From Mariprofundus aestuarium (GTDB lineage Bacteria; Pseudomonadota; Zetaproteobacteria; Mariprofundales; Mariprofundaceae): a stretch of 64,000 bases of DNA. This document shows, in pieces, positions 11,247 through 20,528 of this stretch (the stretch's first letter is position 1; each line of letters opens with the position of its first letter). The translations under genes and the position numbers were made by a program. Where the stretch lies: positions 985,001 to 1,049,000 of the forward strand of contig NZ_CP018799.1 in the NCBI RefSeq assembly GCF_002795805.1, given 5' to 3'. The notes under the pieces are model-generated. The model was not told the DNA's origin and did not search any database. It saw only the letters and a program-made list of their open reading frames with translations.

Positions 11247-12400
11247 CAGATGCGGAACTCCTCTGAATTCATGTTGCCGGAGAGTTGTTCCAGGTCACCA
11301 GCACTGTCACCCTGATCCTCCAGAGTTACCATTTTAATCTGCAGGCGCAGGTTGTTGACCGAGTCGGCCTGGCGCAGCGCTTCATCCTCGCTGATAAGAC
11401 CCGCTGCCCAGAGCTGCAGCAGATGCTGATCGAAGGTCTGCATGCCGTAATTTTTACCGTTTGCCATCACCTCCTTGATCTCTGCAACACCCCATTTGCC
11501 AATCAGATCGGCAATACGGGGGGTGTTGATCAGAATCTCAATGGCTGCAACGCGCCTCTCATCAGGTGTTTTTGCCAGCCGCTGGGAGAGGATCGACTTC
11601 AGATTCAGAGCCAGGTTGAGGCAGACCTGAGGGTGCATCTCTTCCGGGAAGAAGTTGATAATGCGCTCCAGTGCCTGATTGGAGTTGTTGGCATGCAGTG
11701 TTGCCATGCATAGGTGGCCGGTTTCGGCAAATTCGAGTGCCAGCTCCATTGTCTCGCGATCACGAATCTCACCAATCATAATAACATCGGGTGCCTGCCT
11801 GAGCGTGTTTTTCAGGGCTGTCTGATACTCAAGCGTATCGGTGCCCACCTCACGCTGGGTGATGACACACTTCTTGTGCTCATGCACAAACTCGATCGGA
11901 TCCTCGATGGAGATGATGTGTCCCGCCTGATTACTGTTGCGCCAGTCGATCATGGCAGCCAGTGAGGTGGACTTTCCACAACCGGTTGCTCCCACCATCA
12001 GCACCAGCCCACGTGGAGAGATGCTGATATCCTTGAAGATTTCCGGAAGGCCCAGCTGATCGATGGTTGGAACCTCTGTTTTCACCTTGCGGATCACCAT
12101 GCCAACTTGGCTGCGCTGTCGGAAGACATTGACGCGGAAACGACCGATATCGGGAAAGGCGAGTGCTAGGTTCATCTCAAATTCAGCGGCGAAGGCCGCA
12201 CGCTGGCGTTCGCTCATGGCCGAGTTGGCCAGTTTTGCGCACTGCAGTGCTGTCAGCGGTTCCCGGTTCATCGGGTGAACGGCACCGTTGATACGCAAGG
12301 AGGGGGGCATACCTGCAGTGATGTAGAGGTCAGACGCTTCACGTTTTTCCATCACCATCAGTAGCTGCTTGATCGATAGCTGTTCTTCAGGTCTGTTCAT
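11246..12400 (-). CDS. pilU: PilU-like twitching motility ATPase
   Basis: Accessory retraction ATPase that acts with PilT. 384 residues: N-terminal PAS-like domain, Walker A GATGCGKSTSLAAM, Asp box ISIEDPIEFVH, Walker-B region DVIMIGEIRDRETMEL, His box TGHLCMATLHANN. The C-terminal TPRIADLIGKWGVAEIKE segment resembles PilU more than PilT. It ends in an acidic, Gln/Asn-rich tail. GGAGA precedes the ATG. It sits 77 bp downstream of pilT and overlaps the third paralogue by one base, forming a three-gene retraction-ATPase operon. Confidence 0.88.
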   Translation of the reverse strand: MNRPEEQLSIKQLLMVMEKREASDLYITAGMPPSLRINGAVHPMNREPLTALQCAKLANSAMSERQRAAFAAEFEMNLALAFPDIGRFRVNVFRQRSQVGMVIRKVKTEVPTIDQLGLPEIFKDISISPRGLVLMVGATGCGKSTSLAAMIDWRNSNQAGHIISIEDPIEFVHEHKKCVITQREVGTDTLEYQTALKNTLRQAPDVIMIGEIRDRETMELALEFAETGHLCMATLHANNSNQALERIINFFPEEMHPQVCLNLALNLKSILSQRLAKTPDERRVAAIEILINTPRIADLIGKWGVAEIKEVMANGKNYGMQTFDQHLLQLWAAGLISEDEALRQADSVNNLRLQIKMVTLEDQGDSAGDLEQLSGNMNSEEFRI

Positions 12401-12477
12401 GAGTCGTCTCCATTATGAAAATGCATGGGCAGTTCTGGGAATCCAGGGCGTTAATAATATGCTGTGAATATCAGCCT

Positions 12478-13530
12478 CTATACGGCACCGCCGCCGAATA
12501 GCTTTTTGTTGGCCGCTTTTTCAAGTGCGGCCTGCTGTGTGATCTTTCTTGAGTTCACCAACGCTTGCAAGTTGCTGTCCAGTGTCTGCATACCTTCGCG
12601 CAGTGATGTCTGCATCACCGATACCATCTGGGGGATCTTGTTTTCGCGTATCAGGTTACGGATGGCGGGCGTACCGATCATGATTTCATGGGCTGCGACG
12701 CGACTGTTGCCGTCGGCCGTTTTAATCAGTGTCTGTGAGATAACGGCGCGAATGGACTCGGAAAGCATGGCACGCACCATCTCCTTTTCCGCGGCAGGAA
12801 ACACATCGATGACACGGTCGATCGTTTTAGGGGCGGATGAGGTGTGCAGGGTACCGAATACCATGTGACCGGTTTCAGCAGCGGTCAGGGCAAGTCGAAT
12901 GGTCTCCAGATCACGCAACTCACCAACTAGGACCACATCAGGATCCTCACGCAGTGCGCTGCGCAGGGCGTTTTCAAACGAGTGGGTGTGTGGCCCCAGT
13001 TCGCGCTGTGAAATCAGGCAGTTTTTGGATTTGTGCACAAACTCGATCGGGTCTTCAATAGTCAGGATATGGCCACGTTCCATCTCATTGCGATGGTTGA
13101 TCATGGCAGCAAGGGTTGTTGATTTGCCCGAGCCTGTTGGCCCGGTGACCAGGCAGATGCCACGCGGGGTCATGGAGATATCCTTGAAAATATCTGGGCA
13201 CTTCAGGTTTTCCAGAGTCAGCACTTCGCTCGGAATCACGCGGAACACTGCAGCCATACCACGCCGCTGTTCAAACACGTTAACACGGAAACGGGCTATT
13301 TCTCCCAGTGCAAAAGAGAAGTCGAGTTCCAGGTGCTCTTCGAACGCCTTACGCTGGTGATCGCTCATGATGTCATAAACCATGGACTGAACTTCACGTC
13401 GATCGACGGCGGGCATCTTGATGCGTGTCATGTCTCCGTTGATGCGGATCATCGGCGGCTCACCCGATGAGAGATGCAAATCCGAAGCCTTGTTTTTTAC
13501 AGTAAAAGCAAGCAGTTCCGATACTTCCAT
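12478..13530 (-). CDS. pilT: Type IV pilus retraction ATPase PilT
   Basis: Powers pilus retraction for twitching motility. 350 residues with the PilT arrangement: Walker A GPTGSGKSTTLAAM, Asp box LTIEDPIEFVH, Walker-B region DVVLVGELRDLETIRL, His box TGHMVFGTLHT, and the signature AIRNLIRENKIPQM needed for retraction in characterised PilT proteins. GGAGGG precedes the ATG. It is the first gene of the three-ATPase operon and has a good sigma-70-like promoter upstream. The pilin, PilB and PilC genes are not in this window. Confidence 0.92.
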   Translation of the reverse strand: MEVSELLAFTVKNKASDLHLSSGEPPMIRINGDMTRIKMPAVDRREVQSMVYDIMSDHQRKAFEEHLELDFSFALGEIARFRVNVFEQRRGMAAVFRVIPSEVLTLENLKCPDIFKDISMTPRGICLVTGPTGSGKSTTLAAMINHRNEMERGHILTIEDPIEFVHKSKNCLISQRELGPHTHSFENALRSALREDPDVVLVGELRDLETIRLALTAAETGHMVFGTLHTSSAPKTIDRVIDVFPAAEKEMVRAMLSESIRAVISQTLIKTADGNSRVAAHEIMIGTPAIRNLIRENKIPQMVSVMQTSLREGMQTLDSNLQALVNSRKITQQAALEKAANKKLFGGGAV

Positions 13531-13575
13531 GGTCCCTCCATTTTATTTTTTCGACCAGCTTGAAACACATAGCAG

Positions 13576-13604
13576 AGCATAAGAGTGTTGCTGTGGAGTC
13601 GCAA
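13576..13604 (-). promoter_or_regulatory. Sigma-70-like promoter for pilT operon
   Basis: Minus strand TTGCGA (13604-13599), a 17-bp spacer and TATGCT (13581-13576), about 45 bp upstream of the pilT start. Match to consensus is four of six at each hexamer. Confidence 0.5.
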
Positions 13605-13689
13605 GTTTCGGCGGTTTGGTGGTGACGGTTTTCAGTTGCAGCAGGATAAGATGGTTTTGTTGCTGTCATTGCCTCTTCGAAAGAACAAC

Positions 13690-14757
13690 CTATTCCTCTT
13701 CAGTATCAGAAAACTGCAGTGCGATTTCGCGGAACTGCTCTTGCTGTTTAAGGAAGACATCAACAATGGCAGGGTCAAAATGGTTGCCGCTGCCTTCGTT
13801 TATGATGCTGACGGCCTGTTGATGAGGGAAGCCCTCTTTATAAACACGTTTACTGATCAGTGCATCGTATACGTCTGCCAGTGCCATCAGCCTGCCTGGA
13901 AGCGGGATGCTCCTCCCTTTTGTGCCGTTCGGATAGCCACTGCCATCCCACCTCTCGTGGTGCGCCTCAATGATATCATGGGCGATATTTAGCATGGGAG
14001 CATGCCCAAGCTTAGTCTCGATGCTTTTAATGGCGGCGGTGCCGAAGAGGACATGCTTCTTCATCTCCTCAAACTCTCCAGTAGTGAGCTTTGCCGGCTT
14101 GAACAGGATTTCATCGCGCACACCGACCTTGCCGATATCGTGAAGGGGGGCAGTTTTGAAAAGCAGGTCTATGGTCAGGTCATCAAGTTCCTGTTCAAAA
14201 TCGGGATGCTCTTTCAATGCCTCGGCGAGGGCACGTATATAGTGCTGGGTGCGGTTGATATGGCCACCGGTTTCAGGGTCACGTTGCTCGGCCAGTGCCC
14301 CCATGCTTTCGATCAGGGCATTCTGCGTCAGGATAACCTCGCGGGTACGTTCGATAACCACCTCTTCAAGGTGATCGCGGTAGCGTTTAAGCTCCAGATG
14401 GTTATGGATGCGTGACTTAACCAGCGCTGGTTTGATCGGTTTGCGGATGTAATCCACGGCGCCGATCTCCAGCCCCATTGTTTCGTTAATATCCTCATTC
14501 AGTGAGGTTACGAAGATCACCGGAATATAACGGCTCCGTTTCTCCTGCTTCAGCCTTCTGCAAACCTCATAACCATCCATAAGCGGCATCTGGATATCGA
14601 GAAGGATAAGGTCCGGTACTGGCTCTTTGATTGCAAGTTCAAGTGCCTTGCTGCCACTGGTGGCGGCAATCAGGGCATACTCATCCTTGAGCGTCTCGAT
14701 AAGCAGGTGGATGTTCTCCACCATATCATCGACAACCAGAATTTTCTGCTTCTCCAC
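13690..14757 (-). CDS. Response regulator with HD-GYP domain (RpfG type, c-di-GMP phosphodiesterase)
   Basis: N-terminal receiver domain (residues about 5-120; LVVDDMVENI, phosphoacceptor in LILLDIQMPLMDG, Lys in IRKPIKP), a linker helix, and a C-terminal HD-GYP domain with HDIGKVGVRDEIL, HHERWDGSGYP and MALADVYDAL. The metal-binding and GYP residues are intact, so c-di-GMP hydrolysis is likely. Two GTG codons could start it, at 14763 and 14757. The perfect AAGGAGGTG site sits only one base from the first but seven from the second, so 14757 is used. The first GTG would overlap the kinase stop. It is probably phosphorylated by the upstream hybrid kinase. Confidence 0.9.
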   Translation of the reverse strand: MEKQKILVVDDMVENIHLLIETLKDEYALIAATSGSKALELAIKEPVPDLILLDIQMPLMDGYEVCRRLKQEKRSRYIPVIFVTSLNEDINETMGLEIGAVDYIRKPIKPALVKSRIHNHLELKRYRDHLEEVVIERTREVILTQNALIESMGALAEQRDPETGGHINRTQHYIRALAEALKEHPDFEQELDDLTIDLLFKTAPLHDIGKVGVRDEILFKPAKLTTGEFEEMKKHVLFGTAAIKSIETKLGHAPMLNIAHDIIEAHHERWDGSGYPNGTKGRSIPLPGRLMALADVYDALISKRVYKEGFPHQQAVSIINEGSGNHFDPAIVDVFLKQQEQFREIALQFSDTEEE

Positions 14758-14759
14758 GG

Positions 14760-17700
14760 TCACACCTCCTTCTCCAGTGGTAGACCAAAGTGCTCGCGGA
14801 TCATCTGTAGGGAGGCTCTTGCGTTATCCGTATCGAATGCATCCATGGCGTTCTCAAGCTGTTCGAATAGAACTTTCGTATCACTTTTATAGACTAAAGG
14901 CCGCAATAGCTCAAGTTTGGCTGCTGCCACACCAAGGTCACTTTCCAAGGCAACCTCCAGTTCTCTGATCAGTTGTGCCAGCTCCACCATGCTGATTTCA
15001 CTGCTCTCTATGTGCAGGTCATCTTGCCCCGTCTCTGTTGAAGCAGTGATGCTTGCCAGCGCCCGGGTGAGTTGCTGCTCGAATGGTTCGATTAACCTCT
15101 CCAATGCACTCCCTTTGCCCCTGGTGGCGGCCTTTTCAATCTCTCCTGTGATCCCGGCCAGTTCATTGCCCCCGAGGTTGGATGCCACCCCTTTGATGGA
15201 GTGAGCAAGTCTGGCGGCTTCAGCGAAATCTTTATGGCCAACGGCATGACGCATGCGGGAAGCTGCATTCCTGTTGCTGTTGCTGAATGTGTTCAGCAGT
15301 TTCCTGTAAAGCTTGCTGTTTCCACCCAGCCGTTCAACTGCAGTGCCAACATCAAACCCATCTATGGGTGGAAGCAGGGTCTCTGGCCGGCTGTTATCCT
15401 GGATTTCAGGAGCCTGTGTATCCATGGTGGTATCTTCTGCCTGCAGCCACTGAACCAATGTTCTGGCCAGCTCCTGAGGGTCGAGCGGCTTGGTGATGTG
15501 GTCATTCATGCCGGCTTGAATACTTTTATCGCGGTCGCCAACCAGCGCATGTGCGGTCATCGCAATAATAGGGGTCTCAGCCAAGTGGTGGTATGATGAA
15601 TCTTCTGCAAGTTTGCGAATCCGGCGTGTGGCCTCCAGCCCATCCATGCGTGGCATCTGAATGTCCATGAGCACGAGTGCATATGGATGGATGCGGAGTT
15701 TTTCTACTGCTTCGATTCCGTCATTGGCGATATCAACGGTGCAATCCAGCTGCTCAAGCATCTCGGTAGCCACCTGCTGATTGATCTCATTGTCCTCAAC
15801 CAAAAGAAGGCTGGAGCCACTGAGGAGGCGCAATTTCTTCTTGGGTAACTCTTTCAGCGACTCATGGGCAGTGACATGGCGCCTGTAGCCATACAGATCC
15901 ATGATCGCATCAAAGAGCGTGGAGGGGTTGAAGGGCTTGGAGATGATGTTGCAGTTGTTGATCTCCTTTACTTTGTCGTATGTCTCTTCACCACTGTAGG
16001 GCAGTGCCAGAAGCACCACTGGGACGTCCCTGTAGGCCTCCAGTCGGCGGATTTCACGGCAGGTCTCCAGACCGTTGATGCCGGGCATCTCCATGTCGAT
16101 AAAGATCAGCCCATAGGGCTCCTGCTCAGCCTCACCGGCCAGTTTGATCCCCTGTTTGCCGGAGGAGGCAAGCCTCGGTTTGAAGGTGAAGGATGTCAGG
16201 GTCTCTTTAAGCATGCTCCTGGCCGCCTTGTTGTCATCAATGGCCAGTACCCTCATGCCTTTCAGGTTGTCCTGGGGGACGGGTTTGCTATGGCTGCCGT
16301 TGTGGGTGCTGCCGAATGTGGCGCTAAAGTGGAAGGTGGTGCCTTTGCCGACACTACTCTCCACCTCAATCTCCCCACCCATGAGGTTGATCAGGCGGCG
16401 ACAGATCGTCAGGCCTAGTCCTGTGCCACCAAGGTTGCGTGAGATGTCGCCGTGCGCCTGGTCGAACGGTTCAAACAGGGCCTGCATGCCATCCTCTGGA
16501 ATACCTATGCCCGAATCGCTGACAGAAAAATCTAGTGTGATCGTCTCACCATCTTCAGCTGCCTTATCGACAGTGACGATCACTTCACCCTTGTCGGTAA
16601 ACTTCAGCGCGTTGCCGATCAGGTTGAGAAGAATCTCCTCCAGCCGAACCGCATCGCCGACCAGCCTGATCGGCACCTCAGATTTGACATGAAATACCAG
16701 CTCCAGCTTCTTCTCTGCCGCCTTGATGCTGGTGATATTGGCGACACTGTTGAGCACCTCGTCGATATCGAAGGTTTCACTGGAGAGCTCAAGTTTGCCG
16801 GCTTCGATCTTCGAGAAGTCGAGGATGTCGTTGATCAGGTGCAGCAGGGATTTTCCTGCCGCCTGAACCTTCTTCAGGTAATCCTCCTGTTTGGTCGTCA
16901 AGTCGGTCTTCAGTGCCAGATGGCTCAGTCCGATAATGGCATTCATCGGCGTGCGAATCTCATGGCTCATGCGGGCCAGGAATTCGCTTTTGGCGGTATT
17001 GGCGCGCTCCGCCTCCTGCTGGGCTGCAATCAGGCCGGTTTCAGCTCTCTTGCGAGTCTCAATCTCATCGTTCAGTTCATCGCGTGAGGCCATCGTCTCT
17101 TTCAGCCTGTTGGTCATGGCATCGAAGGTGCGGGAGAGCTGGCCTATCTCATCCTTTGCATCGGTGGCGACCGAGGTATCAAAATTTCCTTTTGCCACCT
17201 CATTCATCCCCTCCTGAAGGGACTGAATGGGGGAGGCGATGGAGCGTGCCATGGTCCAGGCGATCAAAATCACGATCAATGCTGCAATGGAGCCGATCAG
17301 CAAGATAAGCTTCCTGATATGCTCGATTGGAGCAAATGCTTCCTCACGGTCAATCTTGGCTACCACACCCCAATTGCTATTGGGTAGTGGACGCCATGCT
17401 GCAATCACCTCTCTGTTGCGATAATCGATTGAGAGGCCGGAGCCGCTTTTTCCTTGAAGCGCCTTCTGTATCGGTAACGCAAGGTTTGATCCGACTGGAA
17501 CATACCGTTTCATGGCTGCGTCCGGATCGTGGCGAAGTGGATTCAGGAAGAGGATGTCGTCCCCATCCTTTCTGGCGATCAGCGTCTCTCCGCTGACGCC
17601 CAGACCCGCAGCATTCTGGATGAGGTTGAACAGGGTCGACATATCCACTTCAAAAAGAATATTGCCGACTCTCTCCCCGGCATGATTGCGAATCGGCGCA

Positions 17701-18215
17701 TAGATAAGTCTGCCGAATGGTCTGTTGCCACCGGGATATTGAAATGTGGGGCTTATCGAGACCCTTTCCAGTTCGGGTGTGAATTTTCCGTCAAAGTAGT
17801 CTGGAACAGTAGCGCCGAGCGTTTCGAGGTTGTGATGTTCCTTGTTGGCGATAAATTGAATCCTTTCTGCTCTGTCGAGCAGCATCACATCATGAAAGCC
17901 GTATGCCCGGGTTAAGCTCTCCAACTGCCTGGAAAGCTCTTTCAAGTCTACATGCTCACAGTTTTGCTCACTGCAGTCGTGTTCCAGAAACTGGCGTACG
18001 GATGTGTTTAGCATGGCCACATGGACATTACCCATTCGTTCTGAGATGAACCGTTCGATGTTGAAGATTTTAAGGTCAGCAATGGTCTCAAGGTCAGAGA
18101 TGATGGATGTCATCATCGCTTCCCGTGTGTTGCTGTAACTCAAGTTGGCGATAAAGGTCATCGGGATGATGGCGATGAACAGAAATACAATGGCCAGCCG
18201 CCACTTCAGTTTCAT
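14760..18215 (-). CDS. Hybrid sensor histidine kinase (Cache, HAMP, HisKA, HATPase, two REC, HPt)
   Basis: A 1151-residue membrane kinase. TM1 is near residues 7-25, followed by a periplasmic region of about 260 residues with the look of a double-Cache sensor, TM2 near 285-310, and HAMP. HisKA has the phosphoacceptor His418 in [13 protein letters not shown]; HATPase has [16 protein letters not shown] and GTGLGLTI. The two receivers have Asp707 (FIDMEMPG) and Asp851 ([11 protein letters not shown]), and the HPt domain has His1005 in [14 protein letters not shown]. This is a full unorthodox phosphorelay like BarA. It overlaps by ATGA both the upstream membrane protein and the downstream HD-GYP regulator's reading region, so the three are co-translated. 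The ligand is unknown. Confidence 0.92.
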   Translation of the reverse strand: MKLKWRLAIVFLFIAIIPMTFIANLSYSNTREAMMTSIISDLETIADLKIFNIERFISERMGNVHVAMLNTSVRQFLEHDCSEQNCEHVDLKELSRQLESLTRAYGFHDVMLLDRAERIQFIANKEHHNLETLGATVPDYFDGKFTPELERVSISPTFQYPGGNRPFGRLIYAPIRNHAGERVGNILFEVDMSTLFNLIQNAAGLGVSGETLIARKDGDDILFLNPLRHDPDAAMKRYVPVGSNLALPIQKALQGKSGSGLSIDYRNREVIAAWRPLPNSNWGVVAKIDREEAFAPIEHIRKLILLIGSIAALIVILIAWTMARSIASPIQSLQEGMNEVAKGNFDTSVATDAKDEIGQLSRTFDAMTNRLKETMASRDELNDEIETRKRAETGLIAAQQEAERANTAKSEFLARMSHEIRTPMNAIIGLSHLALKTDLTTKQEDYLKKVQAAGKSLLHLINDILDFSKIEAGKLELSSETFDIDEVLNSVANITSIKAAEKKLELVFHVKSEVPIRLVGDAVRLEEILLNLIGNALKFTDKGEVIVTVDKAAEDGETITLDFSVSDSGIGIPEDGMQALFEPFDQAHGDISRNLGGTGLGLTICRRLINLMGGEIEVESSVGKGTTFHFSATFGSTHNGSHSKPVPQDNLKGMRVLAIDDNKAARSMLKETLTSFTFKPRLASSGKQGIKLAGEAEQEPYGLIFIDMEMPGINGLETCREIRRLEAYRDVPVVLLALPYSGEETYDKVKEINNCNIISKPFNPSTLFDAIMDLYGYRRHVTAHESLKELPKKKLRLLSGSSLLLVEDNEINQQVATEMLEQLDCTVDIANDGIEAVEKLRIHPYALVLMDIQMPRMDGLEATRRIRKLAEDSSYHHLAETPIIAMTAHALVGDRDKSIQAGMNDHITKPLDPQELARTLVQWLQAEDTTMDTQAPEIQDNSRPETLLPPIDGFDVGTAVERLGGNSKLYRKLLNTFSNSNRNAASRMRHAVGHKDFAEAARLAHSIKGVASNLGGNELAGITGEIEKAATRGKGSALERLIEPFEQQLTRALASITASTETGQDDLHIESSEISMVELAQLIRELEVALESDLGVAAAKLELLRPLVYKSDTKVLFEQLENAMDAFDTDNARASLQMIREHFGLPLEKEV

Positions 18216-18850
18216 CTAGCCCTGCTCTTTCTTGTACTGCCGAGAAGAAGCAGTCCCACTCCCAGCATGGCAAACAGGATGGCGGTATGCACTGCCATGG
18301 CGCTACTGATCCCCTCAATATGGTAGTAAAGGGCCGGTTTATCGACGAGGTAACCGAGAAGTGCGGTGAAGCTGAAGCCGCTCTCAATACAACCTGTCAC
18401 CAGCAGGTGGGTGGCTTTCATCGGGTTCATCAGGGTAACGACACCGCTTAATGAGATGATGATAAATGCCCCCATCGTTCCGATGGAGGGCATGCCCGGA
18501 ATTACTGTTTTGACCGCATGGGAAACGTCCTCAATAAACCAGCCCTCTATGCCGGTATGAATTCCCGTCAGGCTTGAGGCCAGCAGGCTTCCCATCAGCA
18601 GCAGGATGCCCATGGTCACAGCAGGCATAAATATACCGGATTGAATCGAATGGGTTTCAGTAGCTTTGACGATACCGAGCAGCACCAGGCCGCTGAGAAG
18701 AAATGAGAGAGCCGTGGTGAACTTCATGCTAACCCAGTGAGGCAGGATGCTTTTAAGCAGCGGTATGTCATAGAGCCAGCCTAGCATGACGATGATGCCG
18801 GCCAGACATACCAGCATCGCGATTGCGCGAACCAGAAGGAATCTATTCAT
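18212..18850 (-). CDS. Multi-pass membrane protein, possible sensory partner of the kinase
   Basis: A 212-residue protein with about six hydrophobic segments, beginning [20 protein letters not shown]. No enzymatic motif is visible and the family is not recognised. The start is set at ATG 18850, where the hydrophobic reading begins; the frame extends to 18958 but that part looks non-coding. The ribosome site is weak. The stop overlaps the kinase start as ATGA, so it is translated with it. It resembles in layout the stand-alone membrane sensor modules fused to other signalling proteins, but this is inference. Confidence 0.6.
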   Translation of the reverse strand: MNRFLLVRAIAMLVCLAGIIVMLGWLYDIPLLKSILPHWVSMKFTTALSFLLSGLVLLGIVKATETHSIQSGIFMPAVTMGILLLMGSLLASSLTGIHTGIEGWFIEDVSHAVKTVIPGMPSIGTMGAFIIISLSGVVTLMNPMKATHLLVTGCIESGFSFTALLGYLVDKPALYYHIEGISSAMAVHTAILFAMLGVGLLLLGSTRKSRAR

Positions 18851-18990
18851 GAATATATTATAGCAGCTAAAAGCAGGATTGGTTTTAGGAAAATTCTTAG
18901 AAAAGATCGGGGTTTGATAGGTAAGATGGGGCGAATGTTTTGAGTGGAGGGGTGACAACTGACTGTGAAGGTGGTTGTAGTGGCAAGATA

Positions 18991-19049
18991 GAAACGATGA
19001 ATCGTTTCTCCCTATCGCGCAATTTCAAAGATTGTTAATCTTTGAAATT
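18991..19049. other. Two adjacent inverted repeats next to tRNA-Leu
   Basis: The first has a 9-bp stem (AGAAACGAT/ATCGTTTCT) with a 2-nt gap, at 18991-19010. The second is a perfect 13-bp stem (AATTTCAAAGATT/AATCTTTGAAATT) around GTT, at 19021-19049. They lie 7 bp downstream of the tRNA on its strand and upstream of the membrane-protein/kinase operon. They probably act in tRNA 3' processing or termination, but no T-run follows. Confidence 0.5.
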
Positions 19050-19055
19050 GCTTGC

Positions 19056-19142
19056 TGGTACCTGAGGCCGGAGTCGAACCGGCACGCCCGTGAGGGCACG
19101 GGATTTTGAATCCCGGGTGTCTACCAATTCCACCACTCAGGC
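19056..19142 (-). tRNA. tRNA-Leu(CAA)
   Basis: An 87-nt gene. The acceptor GCCTGAG pairs with CTCAGGT, with discriminator A and an encoded CCA. The anticodon stem is CGGGA/TCCCG with loop TTCAAAA, giving anticodon CAA (decodes UUG). A long class-II variable arm (TGCCCTCACGGGCG region) and a T-arm with GGTTCGACTCC are present. All arms fold by eye. Confidence 0.95.
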
Positions 19143-19289
19143 ATTGCAATTGATCTATCGGAGACGGCGCGAAGCATTGTCATCCGGCATGCAGGTGTCA
19201 AGCCGCAGAGGAGCGGGTTGCCAACAGCTTGCAATCCTATTTAAACCCGCAAGGATAATGCGGTTAGGGATGGAGCGTGGGGGATACGC

Positions 19290-20528
19290 ATGGGCAAAGC
19301 AGAACATTTTGATATTGTTATTGTCGGCGGCGGTGCCGTTGGGGCGACGCTAGCCCTTGAACTGGAGCATCTGGCCTACTCTGTAGCAGTAATTGAGCAC
19401 GCTGAACCCTCATTTTCATCCAGCAACCCGGAACGCGTTATAGCCCTGAATTACGGCTCCCGTTGCCACCTTGAGCGCCTTGGCCTCTGGCAGGGTGTTG
19501 AAGAGGGCGGCGTTGGCAATATTCGCCATATCATTGTCACAGAACCGGGTAACCGCGGTCGTGTTGATATCGATGCCAGCGATGGCCGTAACGACATGCC
19601 GGCTATGGAAGAGCTTGGTTATGTGGTCGAGATGGGACTGTTGCTGAAACCGCTGTACGAAAAGCTGCGCGCCTCTTCGGTCACACTCTTTTCACCCGCA
19701 TCGCTCTCAGAGTTTACACAGCACAGTGAGCGTGTGGAGATAACCCTTTCAACAGGTGAAGGTGAACACCAATTAACTGCTGCACTGATGGTTGCGGCAG
19801 ATGGTACCCACAGCCAGATTCGACGCATGGCTGGCATTGGTTTGTTCGGCTGGGATTACAACCGTTTTGGCCTTGTGGCATCGGTAAGTTGCGAGAAAGG
19901 GCACCGCGATTTTGCGCACGAGTGTTTCCGCAATTCCGGTCCTCTGGCACTCCTGCCACTGGCCGATGGTCGTTTCTCGATCGTCTGGGCTATGGCACCT
20001 GCCGAGGCAACCCAGCTTCTCGCCATGAGTGATGAGGCTTTTATCTCTACGCTGCAAAGGGCAGTCGGAGAAAATACGATGGCCGAGATCGGCGCTATTA
20101 CCGCTGTTTCCAAGCGAGCCAGCTATCCGCTTGAGCTCTCCATCGCCAAACAGTTTACGGCACCACGTATTGCACTGGTCGGTAATGCCGCCCATACGAT
20201 CCATCCGGTGGCAGGGCAGGGGATGAACCTCGGATTCCGGGATGTTCAGGATATGGTAACCATGCTGGATGGTGAGCTTGCCCACAGCGATCCTGGCCAG
20301 CCGATTATTCTGCAGGGTTATGCCGAGAAACGCCGCGCTGATGTGATGGCTGTTGCCGGCTTTACCGAGTCGATGACACACACCTTTGGCAGCACAATTC
20401 CGGGCGCGAAACTGCTGCGCGGCCTGGCACTGGAGAAGATGGCCTTTACACCGTCGCTGCAGGGGCTGCTGCTCAGGCAGGCATCCGGTATCGGCCAGAT
20501 GCAGGCAGTTACAGGAGAACTATTATGA
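19290..20528 (+). CDS. UbiH/UbiF/VisC-family FAD-dependent monooxygenase
   Basis: A class A flavoprotein hydroxylase of the type that adds hydroxyl groups to the ubiquinone ring. 412 residues: FAD-binding Rossmann motif VIVGGGAVGATLALELE near residue 10, the RVIALNYGS segment (family form R..al...s), a DG motif in VAADGTHSQIRR, and the second FAD motif GNAAHTIHPVAGQGMNLGFRD. GTGGGGGAT precedes the ATG. It overlaps the next gene by ATGA, and the product is a close relative of it. Which ring carbon it hydroxylates cannot be told from sequence. Confidence 0.88.
   Translation: MGKAEHFDIVIVGGGAVGATLALELEHLAYSVAVIEHAEPSFSSSNPERVIALNYGSRCHLERLGLWQGVEEGGVGNIRHIIVTEPGNRGRVDIDASDGRNDMPAMEELGYVVEMGLLLKPLYEKLRASSVTLFSPASLSEFTQHSERVEITLSTGEGEHQLTAALMVAADGTHSQIRRMAGIGLFGWDYNRFGLVASVSCEKGHRDFAHECFRNSGPLALLPLADGRFSIVWAMAPAEATQLLAMSDEAFISTLQRAVGENTMAEIGAITAVSKRASYPLELSIAKQFTAPRIALVGNAAHTIHPVAGQGMNLGFRDVQDMVTMLDGELAHSDPGQPIILQGYAEKRRADVMAVAGFTESMTHTFGSTIPGAKLLRGLALEKMAFTPSLQGLLLRQASGIGQMQAVTGELL

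Noticed and set aside
19773-20381. Long antisense reading frame inside the first UbiH-like gene
   Set aside because: It mirrors the codon structure of the plus-strand gene, has no ribosome site, and shows no recognisable protein features; the same holds for other long antisense frames, such as those inside pgm, hflX and the FimV-like gene.
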